Shown piece after piece: positions 1 through 8,586 of a stretch of DNA of 43,051 bases (positions are counted from its first letter, which is position 1; each line of letters opens with the position of its first letter). The notes under the pieces are model-generated. The model had not been told where the DNA came from. It saw only the letters and a list, made by a program, of their open reading frames with translations, and made no database searches. The DNA is taken from assembly GCA_934454035.1 (NCBI GenBank), contig CAKSFY010000006.1:1-43051 (forward strand), read 5' to 3'. The translations under genes and the position numbers were made by a program. This DNA is from an uncultured Clostridia bacterium. GTDB taxonomy: Bacteria > Bacillota > Clostridia > UBA1381.

Positions 1-43
1 TTGGCTCAGTTTGTTAATTCCGAAGCATTTTTTCCTATCCCCT

Positions 44-80
44 AAAAAGGCGGTGTACTTTTTTTACACCGCCTTTTTTT
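44..80. terminator. Bidirectional intrinsic terminator
   Basis: A GC-rich inverted repeat (GGCGGTGT at 49-56 pairing with ACACCGCC at 66-73, loop of C plus T7) is flanked by A5 on the left and T7 on the right, so it can end transcription in both directions. It closes the minus-strand operon that ends at 84. Bases 1-43 hold nothing I recognise. Confidence 0.85.
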
Positions 81-83
81 GTT

Positions 84-1156
84 TCATATTATTATAATTT
101 TTAAAACGCTGCAAACGCAGGATGTAAAATCCTTTTTGGTTACGTAAGAAACACGGAGCTCAAAAAGGTGGTCTCCGACAGGTAAATCGTCAGCAAATTT
201 GACCGCGTTTACAAAATTTTCCTCGGGAACCCACCACTCGCGTTCAAATGATAATTCCTTCCATTCGCCGCCGTCAATTCGATATTCGATCAGACCGCTG
301 GTTTTTCCGTAATTGAAAATAATTGCGATTCCACGTCCGGAGAATGTAAAGGAAACGGATGCATTGAGGGCACAGGAATAAAGCTTTTCATCAAACCAGG
401 AAAGAGCACGCTCCTTTTCTATACTCCATGCACCATTAAGCTGAATCTCATCAAGAGGAATTTCAGCGGCATTTTGCCAGTTATTCGGATTGAGAGGTGA
501 GGGAAGTGTTTTTTTAATCGGAGAATCCTCACACAAAAGCTCATCTTTAAGCAGCTGAATCACTGACGAGGCATAAAGATAGCTTCCGAATGCCTGCGGA
601 TGCGTTCCGTCGGGAAGCCACATATTCCAGGGGATTTGTCCCTGTTCTACCATATGATAGGCAGTCTGCGCCATATAAACAGAGCTGAGCTGATAATGTT
701 CTGCCAGCTGTTCCAATTCTGCAATTGACTGAGGCAGTCTGTTTGGGTGTTCATGATCGTACATTGCGGAAAAGTACGTGTACACAAGCACAACATCGAT
801 TCCGGCAGAGAGAAGCTTTCGGATCAGTCCCTCGCGCGTGCGCATACGCTCTTCACTGTCAAGTGCATTATCGTTTACTGCATATTCAACAAAAACAATG
901 TCATATTTTGGGTCAATAAATTCCTTTTGCGCCAGTGCGAGACCGCACAAGCTTCCGGTTGCTCCGATTGCGGCGTTATTAAACCGAAATTTCACCTCGG
1001 GAAATTCACCGAGCAGCCGGCCTCTGAGGTGTGCGGGCCAGTTTTCGGGATTGGAGGCGGTTGTGATAGAGCCGCCGGCAAAGCCTATTTTCAAACTTTT
1101 TTTCGGATTCCGTTACGAAAATTATTCAGATTTCCTCTGATGTTAATTGTTTTCAT
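84..1156 (-). CDS. SGNH/GDSL-type hydrolase (probable carbohydrate esterase), frameshifted near its 5' end
   Basis: This is a cytoplasmic SGNH-fold esterase with no signal peptide. It shows GGSIT (nucleophile Ser), the GATGS block, an END block (EYAVNDNA) and a C-terminal DGTHP with the Asp-His pair. A beta-rich extension of about 130 residues follows the hydrolase core. The uninterrupted frame is 84-1094 (336 residues) but begins at a TTG with no ribosome site. A better start is ATG at 1156, directly after the upstream stop and behind AAAGGGTGA. It encodes MKTINIRGNLNNFRNGIRKK, the usual type of N-terminal segment before GGSIT in this family, then runs out of frame at an A7 run (1097-1103). 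One added A would give a protein of about 357 residues. Its neighbours suggest deacylation of imported oligosaccharides; the substrate is unknown. Confidence 0.8.
1091..1103 (-). other. Apparent -1 frameshift at an A7 run
   Basis: Read on the minus strand, the upstream frame is CGA AAA AAA GTT TGA, whereas the SGNH core continues as AGT TTG AAA ATA. The run is also a valid slippery heptamer (A AAA AAA). A missing A in the assembly, a real mutation or -1 slippage would all look the same here. Confidence 0.7.
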
Positions 1157-3145
1157 TTATTTCACCCTTTCATCGACAATTGTCAGTGTATCAAATGCTT
1201 TCAGCTTTTTCTCTAAAATTAACCGATTCTGCAAAAATGTGTGCGAAAGAGGAAGAAGTCTGCCGCTTTTTGACAGGTATTTTAAGCTTCCGATAGGTTT
1301 ATAGCAAAGAACGGGTCGTTTCACATCGTCGCAGGAAAGATTAAACAGGGTAATTATGTTCTTATTGTCAAAGCGGTTGATGTTTAAGCACATTCTTTCG
1401 TTATCCGCATAAGCCGGGAGCGGTTTTTTCGCAATCCATTCAAATGCGCTGATCAGTTGTCTGCGCCGTTTGTGATTCATGCTTGTAAAGAAAATGAATG
1501 CATTGTCATCGGCAGTCGGAAGAATAAAAAACCGTTCGCCGTATTCGTTTTCGAAGCTTGCCGCACCCGGTGCAATCACCTCTTTTTTGTGATTGATGAT
1601 ATTTGAAACCGGTTCTGCGGAATCGGCATAAATGATTTTTGCAACGCAATCATCGGGAATCAGCGAGGATGTGAAATAGTGCGAGTTGTGACACCCTATG
1701 TATTCTCCGTTAAAACGGTGGTCCGTAAATCGTTCGCCGGCAAAAATATCTGTCATGGGCTCGATTTTTTTAATACCGATTCGTTCTCCGAAGCCGCGGT
1801 ATACCAAGGCTTTTGCTGCTCTTAAATCCAATACGGCGCCTTTTTTTAAAAGACAGTCAATTTCACTGTCGCTGCAAAGAATCACATCATCTCCGGTCAG
1901 AAAGATAAAATCTGTATTTTTGCTGTCACTGCAAAGAGGAAGTCCCATCAATTGCAGCCATGAATACCAGCGCGGAGAAAACAGAAAGCCGTTTTTACGC
2001 TTAGTCAGCGCACGTGGATGTGCAAAGACCGAAATGCCGTCAGTACGGTGATTTTCCGGGATTAGATGTGTAATTGCATTTCGGTAGCCGGTATCTGAGA
2101 TAAGCATTTCTGTAATCTCATCGTAATTTGCAGCAGGGCAGTCGAGATAGTCAAACAGATTCAGCTGCATATTCCGAAAACCGTTTGTAAGACACCAAAT
2201 CAGCTGCAACCTTGTAATGCTGTTTGACTTCTGATAAAGACCGTAGGTGTCATTTTCAACCTCCGGCTGGATTTCAACCGACGGATTATCAATAAAATTG
2301 CGTTGGATTGCCGGTTGCGAGAAGTTTTGCGGTATTGCGGCAATTTCTCCTTCACGGTAAAAATCCATTCCGGTCCGAATGCGCGTAATCTTTTTTTGGG
2401 GCAGCATTTCACTGAAAAATTCCTTTAAATCACGGTCTGCAGTTACGCTTGGGTATGAGGTTGTCATAATTCCGATTTCCGTTTCGGGCGAAACCTCATG
2501 AACCGCATCGGCGATGATGCAGAACAGTCGGTTGATATCTTCTTTTATTTGTTCAAAATACGCTTTGCGTATAGGATCTTCTTCATAACCGGATTCCGTA
2601 ATATGTTTTTTTAATTCCTCCGGAGTGAGGTCCTTCCCGGCTTTTTCCGAAATCATGCGGAGGTGCTTTGGGCAGAAGCATATCAGCTGACCGAGTGAAA
2701 TGGCGCGGACATCGTCATCTGCAAAAATCACGGATGGTTTTAGTGCGGCATAGTACTGATAGATTTCCCTTATGTATGCATCAATATGCTCATCCTGCGG
2801 ACAAGCACAGCCCCTGGACTTTTCACCGTTTATTGTAACGGCGCGGCGAAATCCGGATTCCTGTTCATCTGCATAAAAGCAATGACCTATGGTGTACATC
2901 ATGTTAATCCCTGTTTCAACTCCGTCGTTCTTGAGTTTGTCAATATATGGGCGTAGCATTTGTGCGTGCTTTTGATAATAATCTTTCGGAAAAAATGAGT
3001 GCCCTTCGGCAAAAGGCGCGGAAAATAGAATCACTCTTTTAATTCCCGTTCGCTTCAGAAAGTCTGTAAGCATATCGAAGCGTTCCTGCGTTTTTTCAAA
3101 TCCGATATAATATCGCAAAACCATGTTTGCCGAATCATTCATCAT
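1157..3145 (-). CDS. Large glycoside-hydrolase-like protein of unknown family
   Basis: 662 residues, no signal peptide, so cytoplasmic. I do not recognise the family with certainty. The N-terminal ~350 residues alternate predicted strands and helices in a way that suits a TIM barrel (for example a strand ending VIFADDD near residue 140, typical of an acidic active-site strand). The middle part (about 370-470) looks like an alpha/beta Rossmann-like domain, as in beta-galactosidase trimerisation domains. The C-terminus is beta-rich. The start ATG overlaps the stop of the upstream SGNH gene by 4 bases (ATGA) and has GGGAGGA in front, so the two are translationally coupled. Its position between two SGNH esterases argues for a role in breaking down an esterified oligosaccharide; this is inference. 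Confidence 0.6.
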   Translation of the reverse strand: MMNDSANMVLRYYIGFEKTQERFDMLTDFLKRTGIKRVILFSAPFAEGHSFFPKDYYQKHAQMLRPYIDKLKNDGVETGINMMYTIGHCFYADEQESGFRRAVTINGEKSRGCACPQDEHIDAYIREIYQYYAALKPSVIFADDDVRAISLGQLICFCPKHLRMISEKAGKDLTPEELKKHITESGYEEDPIRKAYFEQIKEDINRLFCIIADAVHEVSPETEIGIMTTSYPSVTADRDLKEFFSEMLPQKKITRIRTGMDFYREGEIAAIPQNFSQPAIQRNFIDNPSVEIQPEVENDTYGLYQKSNSITRLQLIWCLTNGFRNMQLNLFDYLDCPAANYDEITEMLISDTGYRNAITHLIPENHRTDGISVFAHPRALTKRKNGFLFSPRWYSWLQLMGLPLCSDSKNTDFIFLTGDDVILCSDSEIDCLLKKGAVLDLRAAKALVYRGFGERIGIKKIEPMTDIFAGERFTDHRFNGEYIGCHNSHYFTSSLIPDDCVAKIIYADSAEPVSNIINHKKEVIAPGAASFENEYGERFFILPTADDNAFIFFTSMNHKRRRQLISAFEWIAKKPLPAYADNERMCLNINRFDNKNIITLFNLSCDDVKRPVLCYKPIGSLKYLSKSGRLLPLSHTFLQNRLILEKKLKAFDTLTIVDERVK

Positions 3146-3816
3146 TTAATTCCTCCCATGTGCAGATAATCAAAATTACATGTTTTCAAAAATTCTCTTG
3201 CAATCATATAAGCACCGATTCTGTTGGGGTGAATTCTGTCCCAGGCAATGCAGAATTGGTGTCTTGTTTTGAAATATACATCAAACATTTCCTGAATGTC
3301 GATATATTGGCATGAGTATTTTTCGGCGGTTTCCCTGCATATTTGTCTGTATTTATCCATTTCGGCTCTCAGCATATCCGTTCGGCAGGGTTCGGCAACA
3401 TAAGGCGAGATAAAGATTACGCCCTTTGCGGTCTTTTTTGCCGATTCTGCCATTGCTGCAAGGTTTTTTGCATATTCTTCGCAAGGAATCTGTGAATCGG
3501 GTTTTTGCGGATATAAAAATTTAGTAACGACATCGTTTATGCCGATACAAATACTTACCCAATCGGGTTTAAAATCAAGCACATCTTCCTGCCATCTTTT
3601 TAGCAGCGCCCTGCTTGTATCTCCGCCTATTCCCGAATTTATAATTCTTAAATCAAGCTCGGGATATGTTGCGGCAAGCATATCATATATAAAATGAACA
3701 TATCCTGCGCCCAAGCCTTGCCCGAGGGCATCGGCCTCTCCGTAAGGGCGTGTCTTATCCATATCTGTTACCGAATCACCGGCAAATACAATTACATCTT
3801 TATCGTTAAAAATCAT
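3142..3816 (-). CDS. SGNH/GDSL-family hydrolase (probable acetyl esterase)
   Basis: 224 residues, cytoplasmic, the size of a compact GDSL esterase. All four SGNH blocks are visible: GDSVTD with nucleophile Ser15, GIGGDTS (oxyanion Gly), CIGINDV (oxyanion Asn), and WDRIHPN with Asp193 and His196 completing the triad. The family commonly removes acetyl groups from plant oligosaccharides, or acts as a lipase or arylesterase. The acetyl-sugar assignment rests only on the neighbouring glycan genes. The start has a strong site (AAAAGGAGAAC, 6 bases before ATG). It is the first gene of a tight run of three: SGNH, the 662-residue protein and the second SGNH. Confidence 0.88.
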   Translation of the reverse strand: MIFNDKDVIVFAGDSVTDMDKTRPYGEADALGQGLGAGYVHFIYDMLAATYPELDLRIINSGIGGDTSRALLKRWQEDVLDFKPDWVSICIGINDVVTKFLYPQKPDSQIPCEEYAKNLAAMAESAKKTAKGVIFISPYVAEPCRTDMLRAEMDKYRQICRETAEKYSCQYIDIQEMFDVYFKTRHQFCIAWDRIHPNRIGAYMIAREFLKTCNFDYLHMGGIK

Positions 3817-3922
3817 TTTATTGTTCTCCTTTTCATTTAACTACTGATTGTAAAACTCTGAAATATTAGATTACAAGCGGTGTTTCTTATTACTTAAGAT
3901 TTTCATTTATTTTACAAAGTAT

Positions 3923-3928
3923 ATTATA
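3923..3928 (-). promoter_or_regulatory. Possible -10 element for the SGNH operon
   Basis: The minus strand reads TATAAT about 105 bases upstream of the SGNH start at 3816, inside the 141-base gap after the isomerase gene. No convincing -35 sits at the right distance, so this is weak. The operon may instead be read from the isomerase promoter. Confidence 0.3.
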
Positions 3929-3957
3929 ACGGCATGATACCGAATTGATTCATCTCA

Positions 3958-4644
3958 TTATTCTTTTGATGCCGGATATTCATTTCCCAAAAGATAAAGC
4001 GGTTTTTCGTCCTCATCAATTTCCGGGAATCTTCCCGTCGGCTCATAAAAACGGTTATCAACTCTGTCATCGTTTACCTTGGATACTTCTCCGACAAGTG
4101 TTGTGCCGCTGCCCTCCTCGCCCCAGAATTTATGATACATTCCGGTTTGAATCGAGATACTTTCTCCCGGCATAAGTTTGATTAATCCGCCTGCTTTAAC
4201 CCGGTATACCCTGCCGTCGGACATTATTGTAACGGGATTTTCTTTATCCATTTCTTCGTTTTCTGTTGAGTTGTATACCTGAATTATAAGGTTTCCGCCG
4301 CCGCGGTTTATAATATCCTCCATTTTGCTCCAGTGAAAATGGAACGGGGTTATTTGGTTTTCCTGCACGATAAGCAGTTTTTCCGCATACGGCTTGACAT
4401 ATTTGGGATTGTTAAAATTGCCGTTTCTGAGAGTAATCATCAAAAGCCCGATTTTGTTATAATCTCCGCTTCCGAAATCCGTTATATCCCAGCCGAGCAT
4501 ATTATCTCTGATTTCGTCATACTCGTGTCCCAGGTTCTCCCATTCATCAGGCGAGAAGCGAACAAACGGCGGTAGTTTAAAGTTCATCGCCTCAATAAAT
4601 TCAATTGCTTCTCTCATTATTTGATTTAATTCCGATCTTTTCAT
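3958..4644 (-). CDS. D-lyxose/D-mannose isomerase (D-lyxose ketol-isomerase family)
   Basis: 228 residues, the usual length of the cupin-fold D-lyxose isomerases. The metal site is visible as HFHWSKMEDIINRGGG (two His and a Glu) with a later metal His in MYHKFWGEE. Characterised members interconvert D-lyxose with D-xylulose and D-mannose with D-fructose using Mn2+. Here the divergent alpha-mannosidase and the downstream beta-mannosidase make mannose to fructose the more likely physiological reaction (inference). The start ATG at 4644 follows ACGGAGGAATTATC. It shares a gap of about 105 bases with the divergent alpha-mannosidase operon, so the two may be co-regulated. Confidence 0.88.
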   Translation of the reverse strand: MKRSELNQIMREAIEFIEAMNFKLPPFVRFSPDEWENLGHEYDEIRDNMLGWDITDFGSGDYNKIGLLMITLRNGNFNNPKYVKPYAEKLLIVQENQITPFHFHWSKMEDIINRGGGNLIIQVYNSTENEEMDKENPVTIMSDGRVYRVKAGGLIKLMPGESISIQTGMYHKFWGEEGSGTTLVGEVSKVNDDRVDNRFYEPTGRFPEIDEDEKPLYLLGNEYPASKE

Positions 4645-4749
4645 GATAATTCCTCCGTTTTAAAGAATGTGTTTATATCATGATTATATCAGAATTATTT
4701 TGCAATAATAGATAAAATCAAGATAATAAAAATAAAAGTGGTGATGCAT
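4645..4749. promoter_or_regulatory. Divergent promoter region, isomerase and alpha-mannosidase
   Basis: An AT-rich gap of 105 bases between two divergent starts. On the plus strand TTGCAA (4700-4705) and TAATAA (4724-4729) are 18 bases apart. On the minus strand a TATAAT lies at 4688-4683. Neither pair is close to consensus, so only the presence of two promoters is inferred. Confidence 0.35.
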
Positions 4750-7089
4750 ATGTCAAAAATTTATATGGTCGGAAATACGCATTTCGATCCGGTATGGGAA
4801 TGGAAATGGGATGAAGCGATGGCATCAATCAGAGCAACATTTCGTTCGGCTCTTGACAGAATGAAGGAATATCCGGATTTTTGTTATTCGTTTTCATCGC
4901 CGCCGGTTTTTGAATGGATAAAAAAAACAGACCCGGAAATGTTTGAAGAAATAAAATCAAGAATTGCCGAGGGCAGATGGGATTTATGCGAAGGCTGGTT
5001 CAATCAGCCGGATTGCTTTACCGCAATGGGAGAAAGCTACGTACGGCAGGGCTTGTACGGACAGAGGTATCTGGCAGAAAATTTCGGAAAATATGCACAG
5101 TGTGCTTTTAATACCGACAGTTTCGGACACCCGGATATGCTGCCGCAGATACTTTTAAAATCCGGCATAAAATATTATTGCCTATGCAGACCCGAAGAAC
5201 ACCATTATCATTTGGAATCGCCGCTTTTTAAATGGAAAAGCAGTGACGGAAGTGAGATTACGGCTTTCAGAATAGGAGGAATAGCCGGTGAGGGCTGGGC
5301 AAAAAATACTGCGGAAAATATAGAAAAGGCAGATATATCCGGCTGCGACATACTCATGGTATATGGCGTTACGGATCACGGCGGAGCACCGACCAAAAAA
5401 TCGATAGAGGAAATAATAAAATCCAGCATTGCGGATTTCAGCACCGTAAGCGGATATTTTGAAAAGCAGCAAAGCGTTTCTTCGGAAATAAAGGACGAAT
5501 TTTTAACCGGAGATTTTGGAGTATATGCAAATAATACTGCGGTAAAGCAAATGAACAGAATTGCCGAGTATGCTCTGCTCAATGCGGAAAAAAGCTGCTT
5601 TATTGCAAAAAATCCCTGTATGGATAAACTTGCGGAATGCTGGCATGATGTTCTGTTCAATCAATTTCATGATATATTGGGCGGCGCTTCGATAAAGGAA
5701 GCATATACGGACGCGCGTAATCTGTACGGCAGAGCAGTTCAGACCGCAAATGAAATAATGCATTATAATTTACAGAGAATGACGGCAAAGATGCAGATGC
5801 CGGGAAAAAATCCCGATAATGAATGGAATTTGGTTTTGTGGAATTTAAATTGCTGTGAGTACGACGGGTATATCGAGGCAGAGGTGCAATGGGCGCACGA
5901 ATTTGAATGGTATGACGGCGGTATTGTTCTGGAGGACGAAAACGGCAACAGAATTGATACTCAAATAATTGAGGAGCATTCGGCAATTCCGAGGTTCAGA
6001 TCAAGATTTATATTTAAGGCAAAGCTGCCGTCATTGGGGTATAAATGCTATAAGGTTATAAAAAATCATTGCAGTTTGGAAGAAAAGTCAATTTCGGATT
6101 CTGATAAGGTTGAAACAAAAAGATATATTTATACAATTTCACAAAAGGACGGAAGTATTGTCAAAATCTATAATAAAATAAAAAAGCGGACAGCGGCAGC
6201 AAACCTTTTTGTACCGAATTGCTATGAAGACAGCGGAGATGCATGGTGCTTTAATATAGATTCGTACGGAAAGCTTTCGGGCGGTTTTTCGGCAGTAAAA
6301 TCTGAGTTTGTTGAATGCGGAGATTTATATGATAAACTAAAGATTACACTAAAATACAATGATTCTTTGCTTTATTTATATTATAAATTTTATCATAACG
6401 AGGATTATTTTGATGTTGAATATACGGTTAACTGGAACGAAAAGCATACGGTATTCAAATTCGATTGCGATACGGACGATGACGAGGTTTCGGTTTCAAC
6501 GCCGTACAGTCATATGACAAGAACAAAATCACCAAAAGACAGACCAATGGGCGAATGGCTGGAAACCGAAAGTATACTTTTTCTTACCGGAAGTGTTTTC
6601 GCATATAATTTTAAAAACAGTAACCTTGGTTTTACGGTTCTGCGCAGTCCGATTTACGCAGATTTTAGAATCGGGGAGCTGAAAGAAAAGGATTATATGA
6701 TAACAGAGCAGGGTATAACAGCAGGAAGCATGAGAGTAATACTGAAGAACAAGAGGTATTCGCCGGCTGAGGAGGCGATGCGCTTTAATAACCGCCCGAT
6801 TGTTGTTTGTGAATCCAATCATGACGGAAGTCTTGCGCAAACCGGCTGTTTTGCTTCGATAAAGGCAGATAATGCCGTCATCTCGGTTGTAAAGTATGCG
6901 GAGAATAACGACGGAATTATCGTGCGTGCAACAGGCTTCAGCAGAAAAAAACAAGATGCGGCTTTAGCATTGTACGGAAATGAATACAATATTTTGCTGG
7001 GAGCAAACGAGATTAAGACGTTAAAATTAAACGGCGGAGTATTAACCGAGGTTAACATGCTTGAAGAACAGGAAATAACGCAAAAATAA
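4750..7089 (+). CDS. Alpha-mannosidase, glycoside hydrolase family 38
   Basis: 779 residues from ATG 4750. An in-frame GTG at 4738 is part of the ribosome site (GTGGTG), so it is not the start. The N-terminal GH38 catalytic domain shows the zinc motif THFDPVWEWKW (His and Asp ligands) and the nucleophile strand FNTDSFGHPD with Asp123, followed by the three-helix bundle segment around LFNQFHDILGG and a long beta-sandwich C-terminal part. There is no signal peptide, so it acts in the cytoplasm on imported manno-oligosaccharides. GH38 enzymes cleave alpha-mannosidic bonds with retention. It is the first gene of an operon with a sugar kinase (35-base gap) and an aldolase. Confidence 0.93.
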   Translation: MSKIYMVGNTHFDPVWEWKWDEAMASIRATFRSALDRMKEYPDFCYSFSSPPVFEWIKKTDPEMFEEIKSRIAEGRWDLCEGWFNQPDCFTAMGESYVRQGLYGQRYLAENFGKYAQCAFNTDSFGHPDMLPQILLKSGIKYYCLCRPEEHHYHLESPLFKWKSSDGSEITAFRIGGIAGEGWAKNTAENIEKADISGCDILMVYGVTDHGGAPTKKSIEEIIKSSIADFSTVSGYFEKQQSVSSEIKDEFLTGDFGVYANNTAVKQMNRIAEYALLNAEKSCFIAKNPCMDKLAECWHDVLFNQFHDILGGASIKEAYTDARNLYGRAVQTANEIMHYNLQRMTAKMQMPGKNPDNEWNLVLWNLNCCEYDGYIEAEVQWAHEFEWYDGGIVLEDENGNRIDTQIIEEHSAIPRFRSRFIFKAKLPSLGYKCYKVIKNHCSLEEKSISDSDKVETKRYIYTISQKDGSIVKIYNKIKKRTAAANLFVPNCYEDSGDAWCFNIDSYGKLSGGFSAVKSEFVECGDLYDKLKITLKYNDSLLYLYYKFYHNEDYFDVEYTVNWNEKHTVFKFDCDTDDDEVSVSTPYSHMTRTKSPKDRPMGEWLETESILFLTGSVFAYNFKNSNLGFTVLRSPIYADFRIGELKEKDYMITEQGITAGSMRVILKNKRYSPAEEAMRFNNRPIVVCESNHDGSLAQTGCFASIKADNAVISVVKYAENNDGIIVRATGFSRKKQDAALALYGNEYNILLGANEIKTLKLNGGVLTEVNMLEEQEITQK

Positions 7090-7124
7090 ACGCGTTATAA
7101 TTTGTGCTGCAGAGGTGCGGCGGA

Positions 7125-8570
7125 ATGGAGATGAAAATGTATATCGGAGGATTGGATATAGGAACTACCGGCTGCAAGATAACAGTGTATAATGAAAAAG
7201 GGGAATTTGCAGCCGATACCTACAGAGAATATAATGCGTCGAGAGTAAACGGCGAGCATGAAATTGATGCCGCCGGTATTTTAAGCGCGGTTTTTGATTG
7301 CATAGAGGAAATATCAACCGTCGCAAAACCGGAGGTATTGGGCGTGACATCGTTCGGAGAAACCTTTGTTATGCTTGATGAAAACGATAACGTATTACTG
7401 CCGTCAATGCTTTATACCGATCCGAGAGGAGCGGAGGAAACCGATGAGCTTTGCCGAAAGTTCGGCGAGGATAAGCTTATAGAAATAACCGGTACAAAAC
7501 CGAACGCAATGTACAGCTTCCCTAAACTTATGTGGATAAAAAGGAATAAGCCGGATATCTATAAAAAAGTGAAAAGAATACTCCTGATGGAGGATTATAT
7601 AATATATTCACTCACGGGGAATGCGGTTATTGATTATTCTCTTGCAGCGAGAACCATGGCTTTTGACATAAGAAAAAAATGCTGGGCAAAGGAGATATTC
7701 GACGCATTTGCAATAGATGTAAAGCTGATGTCTGAGCCTGTGAAAACAGGAAACGCAGCAGGTCGGTATAAAGATATTGTGATTGTAAACGGAGCACACG
7801 ACCAGGTCGCTTCGGCAGTGGGTGCAGGGGTCTTTGAGGTCGGTCAGGCGGTAGACGGAACGGGAACGGTTGAATGTGTCACCCCTGTATTTGACCAAAT
7901 TCCCGATAATAAAACTATGTACGAAAAGGGCTATTCGGTTGTTCCGTATGTTTTTGACGGTACATATGTATGCTATGCACTTTCCTTTACCGGCGGAGCT
8001 GTTTTGAAATGGTTCAGGGATAATTTTGCCGAAGAAAAGGGAAAAGACGCATATGCCGTGCTGGACAGAAAAATTTCGGATTCACCTACGGATATTCTGG
8101 TTATGCCGCATTTTGCCGGAGCGGCAAATCCTTATATGGATATAAAATCAAAGGCAGCAGTCCTGGGACTGACGCTTGAAAATACGTGTTATGATTTTTA
8201 TAAAGCACTTATGGAGGGCGTTACCTATGAGATTATGTACAATATCGAAACTTTGGGGCAGCTCGGAATCAATATCGGCGAACTTTTTGCAACGGGAGGC
8301 GGCGCAGCGTCGGATAAGTGGCTCGGGATTAAGGCGGATATACTGGGCAGAAATATAACGGCTCTTGCGGCAAAGGAAGCGGGAGCTTGCGGAACCTGTA
8401 TGCTTGCGGCGGTTGCTGCAGGAGCATATGAGAATTTATATCAGGCAAAAAAGTATTTTGTAAAAGAGAGAAAAACCGTAAAACCGGACAGCGGCAGAAG
8501 TGAAATATATAAGAAAAATTATGAAAAGTATAAAAAAATTTACAATGCGGTAAGAACTATCGCAGAATAA
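7125..8570 (+). CDS. FGGY-family carbohydrate kinase (xylulokinase-like)
   Basis: 481 residues from ATG 7125, which has AGAGGTG eight bases upstream; an in-frame GTG at 7104 lacks a site. The N-terminal ATPase lobe opens with GLDIGTTGCK (phosphate 1 loop), the second lobe has GAHDQ with the catalytic Asp, and GTGTVE and FATGGGAASDKW match the adenosine-binding loops. FGGY kinases phosphorylate ketoses and polyols such as xylulose, fuculose and rhamnulose; sequence alone does not give the sugar or the phosphorylated carbon. Between a mannosidase and a ketose-phosphate aldolase it probably phosphorylates the ketose made by the isomerase at 3958-4644 (inference). The stop is 16 bases before the aldolase start. 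Confidence 0.88.
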   Translation: MEMKMYIGGLDIGTTGCKITVYNEKGEFAADTYREYNASRVNGEHEIDAAGILSAVFDCIEEISTVAKPEVLGVTSFGETFVMLDENDNVLLPSMLYTDPRGAEETDELCRKFGEDKLIEITGTKPNAMYSFPKLMWIKRNKPDIYKKVKRILLMEDYIIYSLTGNAVIDYSLAARTMAFDIRKKCWAKEIFDAFAIDVKLMSEPVKTGNAAGRYKDIVIVNGAHDQVASAVGAGVFEVGQAVDGTGTVECVTPVFDQIPDNKTMYEKGYSVVPYVFDGTYVCYALSFTGGAVLKWFRDNFAEEKGKDAYAVLDRKISDSPTDILVMPHFAGAANPYMDIKSKAAVLGLTLENTCYDFYKALMEGVTYEIMYNIETLGQLGINIGELFATGGGAASDKWLGIKADILGRNITALAAKEAGACGTCMLAAVAAGAYENLYQAKKYFVKERKTVKPDSGRSEIYKKNYEKYKKIYNAVRTIAE

Positions 8571-8586
8571 AAAGGAGAAGTAACAA

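Noticed and set aside
747..1304. Open frame of 185 codons on the plus strand opposite the SGNH and 662-residue genes
   Set aside because: It runs antisense to two well-supported genes, has no ribosome site and no protein features; it is a shadow of their codon use.
4738..4749. GTG at 4738 as start of the alpha-mannosidase
   Set aside because: These bases form the only Shine-Dalgarno-like sequence before ATG 4750, from which the conserved SKIYMVGNTHFD begins.
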